Positions 44,901-58,699 of a stretch of DNA of 64,000 nt are shown here, piece after piece. Source of the DNA: Gibbula magus (lineage: Eukaryota; Mollusca; Gastropoda; Trochida; Trochidae). The notes beneath the pieces were generated by a model, which was given only the letters and a program-made list of their open reading frames with translations, was not told the origin of the DNA and ran no database searches. The first letter of the stretch is position 1, and each line of letters opens with the position of its first letter. The position numbers and the translations under genes were made by a program. The stretch is from positions 34,167,860-34,231,859 of the forward strand of contig OW388293.1 of assembly GCA_936450465.1 (NCBI GenBank). Reading direction: 5' to 3'.

Positions 44901-47900
44901 TTCTTCCTAATTGAAATAGAATAGATAGGAGAGTCTCGCACCAGTAGATTGATTTATTTTCCATTTGAGTATAAAAGATGATGCATTATACACTAATTGA
45001 ATAGATTTTAACAGTAGTTACGCACACACTTGGAAAGCGTACAGTTGTACCAAGTCCCAAGGGAAAAAACATATACATGTATGTTAGTTAGGACGTCATT
45101 GGTATGGAGTAGCCAACAGGTGATGCAAGACATATCTCTTTCTGCTCCATCACGAGCTGCTTCCTTGTTGACTTAAGCTCCTCTCTAAACATCCTCTACT
45201 TCTGCATAATTGAACCTGGAATAGTTGTGAGGAAGATGCAATTAGCTCTTGTCACTGGATATGGGTGTGGGGTGTATTGATGGCAGAAGAAGAACGATTA
45301 TGACTATCTATTCTGAAAATGAGTTAAGAAAATAATAAGTAACCAAGACAAGCTGGGAGATATGTTAGAGGTCAATGGTCGTGCATCAATTACTGGTAGT
45401 AGGTATTTAATGAGATGTTTCTTAATATAGTGACAGTGATGAGACGTAAGGGCTATTAGTGTCATATCGTTTTAATACAAATATCTAACTGTTTAAAACA
45501 AACGAGCGAAAACAAGTTCGATTTAAATCTTTCGCAAGCTTTCTAATAATGGTATTACACGGAAGCGCGTTTCGTATTCTGTTATTAATCGCCGATATGA
45601 ATTGAGAGAAACCGCCGACGATGCTAGTACAGTTAGCCTTCTGTGAACTGGTATTTTGAAAGCCTGCACGCAAAGAGTGACAACCCGGCGTGATACATTA
45701 CATATAGAAACAAAGTTAATGTTGCACTTTATAGTTTACCTTTTAGTGATATTGTAACATAAAGGAAACAATGAAGTTTTGAAAATTTGAATGATTGAAA
45801 TCGCGTTTGCCAAATAGTACGAGTTTAAGTTGTTACTCATTACACTGCGGTATATTCAGGGTGTAAACAGTACATACAATGTAACAGGTGTGTATCTACG
45901 TCACTACATAAGAACCTCCTGGAGGTTGATCTACAAGTGGCTGCCAGTGGCTGAAAACAAGGTGTCACTAGAAACCCTGTACTACATGAATGTTTCTGTT
46001 TTCATTCCATGTATTCTTTCTTCATCGCATTTCTGGAGAAATATTTATCTTTGTTGATTCTAACAATCGGCGTTATTGCTAACATGTGTAGTCGCCTATA
46101 AGGGCTATTGTTTAATTTGACAGCTATTTTCCATCTCAATTTAAATCTGCTGTAAATAAGACAAGCACGTATGTACGTTTTAGAATAAGTAATGGTGTTT
46201 ACTTTGTGCTACGAAAGCTTTGTTATGGTCACATTTGAAGGTAATGCGCTGTATTTAAATTGGGATAATATATTGTATGATGAAAATGTTACTTACTGTT
46301 TGTTACATAAGTAATGCATTAACTTTGTGGTTTTAACATTGGCAAACTCTTGTCATGTTAAAGTACATCAATATATTGAATTATGAATAAAAATTTCATT
46401 TGCATCCTGAGGATTACAATATTACAAAATTGTTGGGATCTTCACATAAAATATCTCTCAAGATTTAAACTATTGTGAGTTTTATGAATAACGTATTGCG
46501 ACTCAGAAAAACAATCAATATGTCTGTCATAAATAATTGTGAAACACAAACTCTGTAATCTCTACCACAAGGTTTGCTTTTTCAGACTTGGACAATCATG
46601 AAGCAGACATTACTATATTACAATTGAAAGGCATGTCATCGACATCCCCACTTAATTACTTACTTACTAACCTTGTTGAAGTCTTCAGTGTGAGAAGTAG
46701 ATTTGTTGGTGTCTCAGGTGATTTTGAGAGTTCAAACAGCAGGATGGTTGACCATTCCTTAGGGTGCCATATTTAAAACTCTACTATGAGTGTTGAGGTA
46801 TCGCTGCATCCGTCCCTTCACTTGAATTGCCTCCGAGCGTCAATTTTCAAGTGAACACATTAAAATGGTCGCTTGAAGGAAACTAGACTTGCAGTTTAAC
46901 CCCACGATGTTCATTCGTTTTAGAATTATTTTTATTGATCCAGCAGTATTATTTAGCAATTGGTAACACCTTTTTACCTTTTCGTTAGATCACTTTATTT
47001 CAGTAAGAAAAAACGCCTTTAAACTCATTTGGCAAGAAAGATTGTGTACTCATACATTGACCTTTTAAGATCCCAATATTCACTTATTATGGATTTGAAA
47101 TGACAGCTCTGTTTCAATAACTAACATATCTGTGAGTAAACGCTGATGCAGAATCAATAGAAAGTTATGCTTATCACTATCAATGATCCTTTATGGAACA
47201 GGCAAGAAGGAAAGTGTCAGTTATTCGTAAAGAATATAGCATTTATCTTCGTATTGCAGATTTCTGTAATACAGGCAAACAAAACAAGAAATATCTCTGC
47301 TAACCAGCCCTAATCCTAAAACAGGAAATGATCCCACCTATAATGGCTACTGAACACGCGAGGAAACTACTCCCGCTTGTCCCTAAACGCAAAGAGGAAA
47401 TGAAGCAGATTAACTAATTGTTAATTTGTGAAACGCAGTCAGGGGGATAGAACTAAAACGCTACGATTAACAAATGGAAGAAAGCATAATCCTTCTCTCA
47501 ATTCAATCTCTTTGTTTAATTATTCCATTATTGGTCAATTTAACTAATTACTTATATATGTTTGATTGCGTGAACTTAATGTTTGATAACGCAAAGTCTA
47601 AAAAATATATGTATGGCATTAATTAACCTATAGACACTTTAAACATTCACACTTTTATAATGATGAAACAGGGTTCTGGTGGAACACCTTAATGACCGCC
47701 CCGTGACATGGATTTCCTTATGGAAATTCACCACAATCGCCGATAATCATTACCGTATTGTTCCATTGTTTATGTTATGTGAGATCATTACAAAGGACGA
47801 TCAACTGGTTTTAACAATGAAAATCCTCACACGACGATGCTGGTCTGATGATTGGATTGTATAGCAGCCAAACAGACTGGCAACGCCTTCGTTATACTAC

Positions 47901-50700
47901 AATATCAATTATGTTTTACACATTGAACTAACATCATCTCACTTCAACGAGTTATTGCAAGGCACAGGCCATACATCAAAGCAGCTTCTCTTGGCATGTA
48001 ATCACCCCGTCCCGATAATCGATGAAATGTTACGGGAACCAGGCACATGAGGCATCTTACATTAAAGGAATCAAAATACAAGTAATTGTTCCAGAAAATG
48101 AGTGTCATATTATGGGTTTATGGGAGTTCGGTGGAGATGAAGGGACGTCATTCTTTTGCAGTTCTGGGAAAATGGAGATATGTCATTCGTGATTTACAGG
48201 TGATGCCAGAAAGGGTATGCACAGATGTATCTGAACAGTTTTTGATTCTTTATTCAACATTTTCCTCGCAATATTATCAAAACTAGACAAACCCTAGTTA
48301 ATGACAATTTTAATCCTTAGTTTCAATTTGTTATTTTCCATCTCTATGTTGATATGTATATGTTCTTAAAATCATGTATTCAAAACCTTAGTTTTCGTGA
48401 AATCATTCAATGGATAAATGCAGCCTCGCTCATGGTCGTGATGCCAATCCTTTCTTGCAAAGAGTTCGTGTGTGGAAAAGATATTATATGACATTCTGAG
48501 ACCAAATGGCACCAACTTGATGTCTTTCGTTTAAATCACTTCACGGACGTTTTAACGCAAAAGTCACGTTCTGTATCAGGTTTCCCATTTTCATTACGTT
48601 TAATGTGGCTTACCCTGGACAAAGAAAATCCTCCACAGTGATACTTCACTGCAAATTTGATGAAGACCGAATTGATTTGTCCGCTAAATGTTCAATACTA
48701 AAGCGATAAAAATGTCTGAGATGCCTGATTTGGAATAGGGATGCGCAATTAGGATACGGTTACCATTACATCCACGTTGAGCTGCAAGACGTTGTGGGGA
48801 CTTGAAATCGACATGCCTTTTCAGGAAAACATCACTTCGTAGGGAAGATAATGCTTACATGACATGATAGCTACCTCTTCAATTATTGAACTCCCTATCA
48901 ATTAATTATTGAACACCGACCTGGATTTTCATGTATCGTAATAGTCGACTGAGCTTCTTTTCAGAATTACGACAACCTTCACTGACATTAAGTTAAAATC
49001 CTATTTTGTACCATTTCACCTTTTTCTTAATATGATTCAGATAAGGTACAGATATATATTTTCGCAGCAAAGATTATTACTTTTCTATAATCCACAGAGA
49101 TATGTTCATTAAATTATGATTACCCGTTGATGTTCATTGTATGTCTAAATATTAATCTAATATTTTATCAATGACGTATCACCATTGTTACCTAGTGATT
49201 TTGAATTTCTGAGACAGACAAAATATTAGAATTTATATTGCCATATCATACAAATTCAGGGACAACATCAACAATGTGAAAATTATTGTGCATATTTCAA
49301 TTGTAAATAATCGATCTTTAGTAATGAAATTGTGTCTATTAACGAGTTTGTGCTGATTCAATTTGTGTCAAATTTGTCGCCCTGTCCTATTCGAGCGTGT
49401 GAAGAGCTTCCTCACTGAAGTGTATTGAATTGCCACATTCACAGAATGTCTCGCTAATAGGACAAGTATTAACTGTTTAATTCAGTCAATAAACGCGATG
49501 AAGAGCTACAAATAGATTGAATTTAATGTTACATTGCTCGCACTCAATACGTTCGGGCACAAGACAAGATACCATCACAAATACAAGATATTTTTTTTAT
49601 GAACGATTGATACATAGGACTGAAACAATGTCATGTCTCCAGAAGTCAACTAAACTAAAATTAAAATTTTAAGAGACATTATTTGAAACAACCAGGCCTT
49701 CAGAAATAAGATTGTTTTGAATGATTTATGACATTATACAGCTATGATGCGTCAGCGAATTAAAGTCCAAGAATGCCAACCTAATATAATTTCCCATTTC
49801 ATACTTAATTATCTTAAATGTAAGTGCAAAACATTCTGTCCAAAACCTTTTTGGAACAAAAAGACTTCAGTCACCCACTGTATGTTTGAACAAATGTAAT
49901 TTAATAGTATCATACCCTGATGGGTGCAATTGGGTATACTTTTTTTTTTTTATATTTTTTTTATAAAACCACAGGTTTATCAAACTCGACTTTATTCAGC
50001 AAGATCCTTTTGTTTTAGACTGCTAAATATGTGGAATGGTTTTTATTGGCAAGTAGTATACAATCTTGATGCACGTACATATATTGTCAACCACAAGGAG
50101 TTTTTGGACACCGTGTCCTCTACGTGAGATGCAAACAAACCATACTGCTAGTGATGTGAAAACTCACGCATAGATATTACGTACGTATATTAAATATATA
50201 TTTTCACAGAGCTAATGGGTGCATTGTTTAGTGAACATTCTATGTAACTATGGGCACACTGCAAATTGTAAGACAAGCTGGTTGTGAGTGAGTTCTTATA
50301 TAATGATGTGCATAAGATATATAGGAGTGACAAGGAAAATATGTTTCAATGAAAGTAATCACACATATGACATTGATTGAAAATAGGTTGATGATCTAGT
50401 TAGCCTGAATAAAAAAAGTAATACATTGTAGGCGTTAGGAAGTAGTTAATATCGGTTAGCATATATATTATTCAATGCCTTCTCAAGGAAGCAGTGAGAT
50501 GCTGCAGAGTAATTGTTAAAATACAAATAGGACATCTGTAATGCATAACAAACCAATTCCCAAGTGAACCCTTTTTAAAACGAACGTCTGACTTATTTTC
50601 GTTCTCAAATCAATAAATACGCTACAATCTTACACACAACGCCCAGACTGACATTTCAAGCTAACCTGAGCTCTATATTAAATTATAATGGTGCAAGTTC
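41996..50700. other. Gene-poor tract, no transposon recognised; possible conserved non-coding patches
   Basis: No coding region is supportable. Short frames (42602-42787, 44415-44678, 44767-44964, minus; 42841-43026, 45830-46057, 47679-47864, 48086-48286, plus) lack motifs. Two patches, about 47300-47470 and 49370-49520, are more complex than their surroundings and include TAATTG / TTAATTG cores. The second also has a small inverted repeat (GTCCTATTCGAGCG and CGCTAATAGGAC). They could be conserved regulatory DNA, which only comparison with related species would show. Confidence 0.3.
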
Positions 50701-50709
50701 AGTGAGACA

Positions 50710-50760
50710 CACACCAGGTTTAACAAAGGCCGATTGTTCAAATAAACGAGAGCACACTAC
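50710..50760 (+). repeat. Short duplicate of 52556-52610
   Basis: ACACACCAGGTTTAACAAAGGC here and ACACACCAGGCTTACAAAGGCT near 52562 share sequence on both sides (TTCAG before, ATAAACG after). A direct duplication with a period of about 1.85 kb is suggested. Confidence 0.45.
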
Positions 50761-51239
50761 CAGCTGCTTGATGATAGTGTTGAGTCAGCAACATTAATGA
50801 AACATTGTGAACATTTCCAAACCCTGATTGTCAATCAGATAACAACGTACAAGATATTTCCTTACCATGGAATGCTTCATAAAGATATGAAAATCGTATA
50901 AATTTAAGAAGGGCTCAATGGACAGTGTAAGACAATTATTAGAATCCTATAAAAGGAAAGTCGTATTTTGCAAATTACCAAGCTGATCGGGAAAGTCCAA
51001 ATGGTAACGTTAACCTGAAACCGCCATTGGAAACATACAGGATGTTCAACATTTAGCAGTAGATTTACATTGAGAAACATTGTCTTCTCAGAGGTTAGCA
51101 AATAATGTGAAATTTATTGATAAAAACATTATCCGAATAGAAAGCAAAGTTTTCTAACGTCATTGGTTTAGTAAAGATGTTATATTTTTCCGTGGGGATC
51201 ACATTATCTGCTCATTCTTGTACGTTTTCTCGGCCAAGT

Positions 51240-51310
51240 CTATTGTGGGATTCGAACCAAGCCCTCAGAGTCAGGCACCAATAACCAGCACTGCCTCTGT
51301 CAACAGCCAA
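51240..51310 (-). mobile_element. tRNA-like SINE remnant (box B, minus strand)
   Basis: GGTTCGAATCC on the minus strand (51248-51258) is an exact RNA polymerase III box B. Upstream on that strand GCCTGACTCTGAGGGC resembles an anticodon arm. Box A is weak (TGGTTATTGGT). The T-stem is mispaired, so it is read as a decayed SINE or tRNA pseudogene. Confidence 0.5.
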
Positions 51311-52882
51311 CATCCACCCAACCTCGGCAAAAGATCGGACAATTGTCAGTATAGCTCACTTTACCGTCAGTGCCCCTGATAGATGTACAGGATTTATAAG
51401 AAATGTTAAACAATTTCCAGGAAAATGAATCGATCTGTTAAAAGAGGAGTTCGCATTTCAAAGTAAAATCGATCGGTAACTAAGACAAACAACATTTGAG
51501 AAAGTTATTTGATGCCACAATTCGTAAAAACAACTTTCGTATCATAAATGGTAATATTTTGCAAGAGTCGGGCATGACGAATTATGATTTGATGTCAATG
51601 TCCTAACAAAGGGAAAATATGTACCATATGTAACGATTAGAAAGAAACCAGTTCTGCATTGAGCTTAGAAAGAAAATGTTAAAAAGTTGTTACAAGCTTA
51701 GAAGTAGTAGTTACTTTCTAACAAGTGGAAGCCACTCGTTCACAGAAGTACACTTAACAATAAACATATGGCCTCTAATGGCAGAATTGTTCTGTTTCAT
51801 GCGAAATTCTTTTTCGGCAAATATTTAACTTATGTAGACTGAAAGAACTTACGTGATTATAACCACATGTTGTCACATACGACTGATAATTGTAACTGAT
51901 ATATCGGTAACTTCATCATCAATTATTAAAATTAAAATAACTAAGGTATTTAAACAGTTATCACAATGTGTTGTAAATATTCAGAAAGTGTTATTCTTTG
52001 AATGATTCATCACCAAGGCATTAACAAAATTCACCGGTACGTCTGATGGGATGACGATTTTCTTCCAATAACCAAATCTATGAACGATCGTCCTGAAATA
52101 TTTAAAGTCTGTTCTGTTGAGAGACATGGCAACGTAAAAGCATTTAAAGTATTGAAAATAGTTAAACTTGAAATATAGCATTTTTTCATTATCTAAATGA
52201 CATGTATATATAATGGTAAGATGAGTTCAAGATAACAGTCAAGACGACTTGAAGCTTTGCACTTTGGTTCTATAATGACACTGATATGTTTCCATAGAAT
52301 CGTTATAAATGTCGTACACGTTTGTGTTTGTAAGTGTTTTATGCATATTTTACAACTTATTATGCATGTATGGTACTAATCAGGATACCGTAACAATGTG
52401 AAGATGCTATGTTGAACGTATCAGATGTGTGACATAATTAGATAAAGAAGACATATTTCTAAAGATAAATTAATGTAGAAAAGGTATAGAAGAGAATGCT
52501 ACACAATGAAAATACGTTAATCTGACAAGTGATATTATTACTGTGACACACGTTCAGATACACACCAGGCTTACAAAGGCTAAGATAAACGTTTCAGAAC
52601 AAGAAGAGTTATGTATACTGTGTTGATGATACACCGTTTGATACCAATATACAGTTGCATGCACGAATACTATTTCTTCACATGCAGCAAACCAGTAGAA
52701 CAGCATTTGAATCAAACTTTAAAAAAAACACCTTGGCATTTATATACATATGTTTCTTGATGATATTCGTAAACCATACATTAGCTTTTCTAATTCTTCA
52801 ATGTTCAGTTTATTGTATAGATCATTGGTGACAATCGATGAAGACGTGGTTTTGTGTGTTTTGTAATAACCATTATTATATC
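51311..52882. other. No gene recognised
   Basis: Apart from the 52556-52610 duplicate of 50710-50760, nothing is supportable here. Confidence 0.35.
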
Positions 52883-52961
52883 ATGAGCCGTTATTTCATT
52901 AGTTCTCTGTCGGTGTTTCTCTGCGTATCAACCTCCCCTCTGACAGGCAACATCGTCTACG
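52883..52961 (+). CDS. Candidate signal-peptide first exon of an unidentified gene
   Basis: From the ATG at 52883 the plus strand encodes 26 codons plus one base. They give a hydrophobic segment (SSLSVFLCV) typical of a secretory signal peptide, then a small polar stretch and NIVY. It is followed at once by GTGAGTAAA, a strong splice donor, leaving the exon in phase 1, the usual phase for signal-peptide exons of extracellular proteins. The last 15 codons match in length and partly in residues the sequence at about 63771-63816 (FL-x3-T-x3-T-x2-IVY) and, degenerately, 57443-57475. The following intron-like DNA is shared with 57513-57600. The next exon was not found in the window, so the product is unknown. 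If real, it would be a secreted or membrane protein gene running rightward. Confidence 0.35.
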
Positions 52962-53110
52962 GTGAGTAAACGTCGAATGGGATTGCAGGACACCAGAGCC
53001 AGACAATCAGTAATGGGAAAAGGAAGTCAGCAGTTGGGATATTGTGGAAGTTAATTTGTGTAAGAGTTTTGCCACATAGCTGACAAAGCCAGGCAGCATT
53101 CTCAGGAGAA
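52962..53110 (+). repeat. Sequence after the candidate exon, shared with 57510-57605
   Basis: GCCAGACAATCAGTAATGGGA-like sequence, GGATATTGTGGAAGTTAATTT and GCTGACAA correspond to GCCAGACAATCAATGATAAA, GAAATATTGTGAACGTTATTT and GCTGACAAC at 57513-57605. The minus-strand 110-residue frame covering 52957-53289 has a CQLCGKTL stretch and a hydrophobic tail but is broken in the 57.5-kb copy. Confidence 0.55.
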
Positions 53111-54831
53111 TTAACACTCATATGTTCATTGTCACAACTTGTCCTGGGTAATTCGGTACAAAAGGTGTATCCGGTGTGTCCGCTATCAATGAAGTTCAGC
53201 AACAATGGTCGCGGCCCACCGCATGGGTGGGTGGCAAGTTTCATTGATGGATAAACTGAGCGTTTGAAGGGCGATTCCCTGACCCACATGGAAACATGAG
53301 TTTAGAGATGTGTCCTGGCTAAGTAACTTTATTCAATATGTACCTTTGTACACTGAGAAGTAAGTTGGTATCTGGTGTAGATGTGATGGAGGTGACCTTC
53401 AAGCGCTGCGGCAGTTTAGGTTGGAGTAGGGTAATAATGTTGGTAGTTCCCTGAGTGTAGTCGAGATTTGTGCCCTATAGAATAATGTGCTTTTATGGAT
53501 AGACGAATGAAATCATTGCCTCTGCAATCAATAGGCATAGAAATAAATGATATAATATAAGTTTGCAATGTCAAGTGTTTAGGGTTATTAATTAAGTCTT
53601 CAATTTATAATCCACAGTGGCCAATGAGTCTAAACACAATATTTCCGCTTTCTAGAGTAGGTAATTGATAATCCCATTGGGTATTGATTGAGGCTGTCTA
53701 CAGGATTCCTTCTTTTAGAGCTTTTTGTTCTAAAACGAAAGCGAAAAGACCTATACAAAATATAAAAAAGTGAACATTCATTTAGCGTGTTGAGAGATCA
53801 AACGGGTTTACCATTTGTCTGTAGGGGGGTAACCTTATACATTTACATCGACCCGTAACATGTACAAGCACTTTAACCAGGGAAACGGGGGAAATGGAAG
53901 TTAGTGTTGAGGTATTACGATTTCAACCAGCAGTTGACAGGGCTTGAAGAAGAAAAAGTAGAAAATCGGACAAAGTCTGGCAGGTGCTAAACAAAGTTCT
54001 CTTAAACATTCCTTGCGATGCATGTACATTCCTTCAGTGGACTAAGACTAATTGCACTGGGGAATAGTCGGGCTGAGCTTGTTAAACATTTCCGCAGAAA
54101 TACTAAACATAAATTCAGGTATAATTGATGTTGTTGGTTGATGGTAATGTTACGTTCACAACCTCCTTGGCAGTATCAATGAGGATCACATACAAATGGG
54201 TTATTCTTATCTTATAATAAGTGCATAAAGTGAAAATTGATTTATGAAATATGACCATTTAAATATATTGAATTGCATGTATACCTAGTGTATTATCATC
54301 GTTCATATTATCAAATGTTTATGAAACATTTTCATCTCGAAATCAAAATTTAATGATTTCATCTAGCATGTAACATAAATCAGAAGCATTGTCAACAATT
54401 AAAGATAATGTCATTCCCTAATTGATGGCTTTGAACCAATTACTGTAGCGTCTCAGCAAATAGACACACTGAACTCTTTGACATTTGCTAATACCAGTGT
54501 CCATAGCAAGTCACCTGGTACACACCAGTTTATGATATAAGAAATATGATAATCATGACATATTGTCGTCCGCAAATTGTTAATAAAGTGATCACATGGC
54601 AACAGAAATTTGATTTTGATTTTGATTGAAGGCAAATTAATAATGGAGGATCCCAGTTTATATCATAATGCCAAACATTTTCCTATTGTGACACAGGGGA
54701 CTAATACACATAATAATACATAGTAGATAACAACACTATTTACTTTCATTGTTTGAATGATCATTATAACAGTAGGTAGGGGAACACATTTGAATGTTAA
54801 TTTTTAAGCTACTTTCATTTTTCACATGATA
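53111..54831. other. No gene recognised
   Basis: No supportable feature in this AT-rich stretch. Confidence 0.4.
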
Positions 54832-54951
54832 CACAGGACAAAAAGTGGTGGAATCCGCTTGCCGGGTCCTTCCAGTTTCCGCAGGATCCGCCGAAATTTG
54901 GGAGAATCCGGAGTGATTCTGCAAATGGATTCCACCACCTTTCGTCCTGTG
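54832..54951. mobile_element. 120-bp inverted-repeat element
   Basis: CACAGGACAAAAAGTGGTGG begins the left 30-base arm (54832-54861). The right arm (54922-54951), reverse-complemented, begins CACAGGACGAAAGGTGGTGG, with 26 of 30 positions alike. The GC-rich interior contains several AATCCG / GGATCC pieces. A convincing target duplication was not seen (ATA on both sides at most). Short frames on both strands here are by-products. Confidence 0.75.
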
Positions 54952-57115
54952 ATATTTAGAATATTAATCAAATCAATCAAGGAAGTACATGAATGTTATG
55001 CTGGTGTATAGAACAAATATGTCTGGAAGCAAAATCGCCAGCAGTTTTACTGAATTCACTGATGCGTCTGATTAAATTCATGTTTATCAAATCAAGGAAC
55101 CGCTATATAATAGCCTTTTACAAACGCACAAATACCCCAATGGGATGAAACTGCCCAGTAAAGGGAGACAGGGGGAAAATAAACACCATGCAAATTTGAG
55201 CTTTATACAATACACCGTATACATGAATGTATGTTTTCACAAAAAGAAACATTTTTACCAATGTTTTTATGTTTTGATAATATACTGTATTAATAATAGT
55301 CTACTCAGTGATCGTGTCACTCATTTTCAATTTACCAATTATATCCAATAATTTTCTTTTCTGTGGATGTACACATTTACTAAATTTCAAACGTTCTTAG
55401 CCGACAACAGCATGTCATTATTCTTATTGCGTAAAAACGACAGAATGCACTGAATACTATTTGAAAAAGAAACTACTTCCTAAGTTTCCAAGAAAACTAT
55501 CTTACAATTGATACATTTTGACTAGATAGACAGCACTCTTGTGTTCGGATCTCTGTGCGTTAGTCTCATACAAGGACATATTATATCAATTCGAGGTAAG
55601 ATATTCTCGATATAGTGCGTAATTGGTTGATGCTCTCACAAATGCAAATTTGCAGAGATACATGTTGCATGTTCAGATGCATCATCCAATGAAGATCAGC
55701 CCAGTTACCACAAAGACATGTCCTAATAAACAACGTCACGCAACCAAGACTGTCTTCAGAAGCAGCATTAATTATGCTTGTCACAGTGTTGAAGACAGGG
55801 AAACAACGAATGTCTCTTGACACTGAATGTTGATGCATGTAGTCCCTGATTGTTTTTTTGTTAACACTGTTGAATTAACACTCGTATGACTGATGCATGA
55901 TTACCATGGTTTTAGTATATGGTGATAAATGCTGATGACGCAATTTTAATAACAAAACTTTCTAATCAGTTTTACATACGTGAAGACAAGCAACCTAATT
56001 ACAAATCATAAGCTTCTATTTTTCCTTATTAATTGTGCTACAATCACGAATTTCGATACTTTCAAGAGCTGTATAGTGTTCACAAGGCAAAAGACAAATG
56101 TCAAAGTCATTAAAGAAGTGCATCACTTTAAACTTCCCTCCCGGCACGCCCTAGATTGTATGAGTAGAACCATGAACAAATATTTGTCACCATCCAACAA
56201 AGATGGTATTCTGTATAACTTAGTATAGCCCCATAGTTAGGAATCAAGACCAAAACAACAAACTTTAATCCCCATGTAACAAAGATGTTCTTCTGAAAAT
56301 TTAGCTTAATCAAACTGGTTATGGAGAAAAGGTTTTTAAGATGCTTTATGTGTTACTGCGTGCCATTTGATAGGAGCCAGGACTATTTAAACTGAGATGC
56401 AAGGTACCCACAAATATTTTAGCCTTGAGAGGACAGCGGTTGTGGCAGGGAAATCGAAAATAAACGGACGCCAGATAACGGACGATGGACGGAAGTGACG
56501 GCCCATGACTTAAGCTCATAATGGGTTTAAAGTACATCATTCTAGCTGTTCGCTGATACACATTGCTCCGACAATACCTTCTATCGAGACAGAATTCACT
56601 CTCAGCAATGCTAAACCGATGCCAATGAAGCAAACAGGGACGTCTGTAAAATTATCTGCTATGTGAAATCGGAATTTGAAGAGAAATACCCAGCTGCAGA
56701 ATACACCAGCTGTGAAATGGAAGAAATCTCAGCACGAATTGGTGTTGGGAGGGAGTACTTCTAAGAGATAACTGATCTCAACTTGCTCTAGTTGCAACAT
56801 TCTTGAACAAAGAACAAAGATATTATTGCGGAACAAACTTGTGAGCAATTACGTTGGGGGCACATGTTACAGTATTTTGTAGAACGCTATGGCCTTCGTT
56901 CGTTGAAACTAGTAGACTTGCTCGTATCAGGAAGTACGAGCACCCCGTTGTCCACAAAAATATAATGTTAGAGAGCATGTTGGTCAAATGTGAAGGCTCC
57001 CTTCATTCACGGACTATAGCTGTATTATGGTATCATTATCTTGTTATTACTTCCTGACTCTTCTGTGACATAACACATCAACATAACACTCTGCTGCTTC
57101 TACACCAATTCAACA
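54952..57115. other. No gene recognised
   Basis: Several frames of 60-95 residues (55145-55351, 55623-55820, 55980-56228, 56854-57057, plus; 55581-55838, 56346-56633, minus) show no motif and no paralogue. Confidence 0.35.
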
Positions 57116-57605
57116 GATAATTCATCACATTTGACATACCAGAGTGAGAAGCCAGCAGGTGAATTAGACACCCAATTATTTCTTGGAGATTCCTGCTGCA
57201 CAACGTGCCAGATTTACTGTTAGGAAACAAAAACAAATGTTCAGCACTCGTCAGAGATCTTGATCTCTTATTTACTGTCTCATGTAATATTCTCGCTGTG
57301 GGTGATCTATCACTGCCTTGTTCCCGACAGTGTCTCTTTGATAAATTAATTCTTCCAGTACAACATCTCCTACTGTTATCTCCGTGCGTTTTCTCTCAGG
57401 CCGGGTATCTCCATTCATCGTGTTATCAAGTCTCTTTAATGTTTCTCTTCGTCTCACCCATCCTTCTGTCTACGGTAGCTCCCTCCATCCAAGAGAAGCT
57501 TGCAGGAGGTAACGCCAGACAATCAATGATAAAAGGCTGCGAAAACTGGCTACAGGAAATATTGTGAACGTTATTTGAGCAAGGTTAAACCACAACGCTG
57601 ACAAC
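57116..57605 (+). repeat. Second-family duplicate, middle copy
   Basis: This matches 63440-63820 over most of its length: TTGACATACCAGAGTGAGAAG, GGAGATTCCTGCTGCACA, AGAGATCTTGATCTCTT, TTTGATAAATTAA, CATCTCCTACTGT, TATCAAGTCTCTT and ATGTTTCTCT. The right part matches the region after 52962. A 120-residue plus frame (57205-57567) is open here but is not kept in the copy at 63.5 kb. The signal-peptide-like segment (SLMFLFVSPILL) lies near 57435-57470, and the donor position reads GGTAGC rather than GTGAGT. It is probably a dead relative of the exon at 52883. Confidence 0.65.
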
Positions 57606-58699
57606 TGCAGACATTACTCCCTGTAGCTCTGTCCCTCATGTGTATATTCCATTATGTCATGCATGGATTATCACGTCATTACATTGGTACCTTTCATTTG
57701 GAAAGTTGGGAGGTTCATGTATCATCATGTTTATCAAGTGCATATCCAACCTCGCAGATTATCTACATTTGTATGTTTTCTTTAGATCGGTAATACATGT
57801 GCATCATCACTACGACACATTCGATGCACGTTGCTAAATCGTTCTTTATTCCGGCACATGACCATTATCTATAACTAAAATGATCTTAACCTTACCATTC
57901 CTAAAACATTAAAGTTTGATTGGTGAAGCTGGTAATTGTTTCTTGATAATAAAAAACAACACAGTAACCATGTGTATACTGACATCCCCTCTCAACTATC
58001 TAAACACAAGTGATTAACACATAGACATGCCACTCGATGTTGCTGTTATCACTGATAAGAATCAGGTCAAAGTTCATATCTGATAGCTATAATTCACGGC
58101 ATGCTAGTGTGGTTAATGTTATTGGTATGAACCGACATGATAGAAAGTTGTTCCAAAGTCAAATGACTACCACATATGTACAACAAGACATTTCTAAACA
58201 GTTATATAAGGCATGCAATGGTTATATGAAAATTGCCGTCTAATTGCCATTTAAGCATCTCGGGAATTGGTGATTGTAGTTGTAGTTGGTGATAATCTAT
58301 GATAGATAAAACGTAATAAGCATAATATTTATCTTTCATAAGAAACAGTGACTGTACACTATTACATATTAGTTTGTGTCTATTTCATATAACCATGTGA
58401 CTAGTCAATGTAGGATCAGGTGTTCATCATCATATATACTTACATGCAAATAATAGCTATCGGATGTATCATCATCAATATGGTCATATGTTCAGTCGAT
58501 TAAAAGAGGTTTCAACATAAAACCATGGTAGATTCAACTGTATTTCTTGGTCAGGTCTGAATAAATAATCCTTTTTGTCAAGAATTAGGATCGTCAATAT
58601 TACCTCTACAGCGCAAAAGCGACAATAGGAATGAATTAGCTCATTAAATCAAATGCATTTCACATTTCACATGAAACCCGAATGAAAAGCTATTGAACT
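57606..58699. other. No gene recognised
   Basis: Short frames at 57640-57837 and 58037-58243 (plus) carry no motif. Confidence 0.4.

Noticed and set aside
51240..51310. Functional tRNA gene
   Set aside because: Box B is perfect, but box A is weak and the T-stem has mismatches.
54736..55011. Overlapping proline/arginine-rich frames on both strands
   Set aside because: They lie in an inverted-repeat element, where mirror-image frames are expected.
57205..57567. 120-residue secreted protein gene
   Set aside because: The frame is not kept in the close duplicate at 63440-63820, and the hydrophobic part lies far from the ATG.
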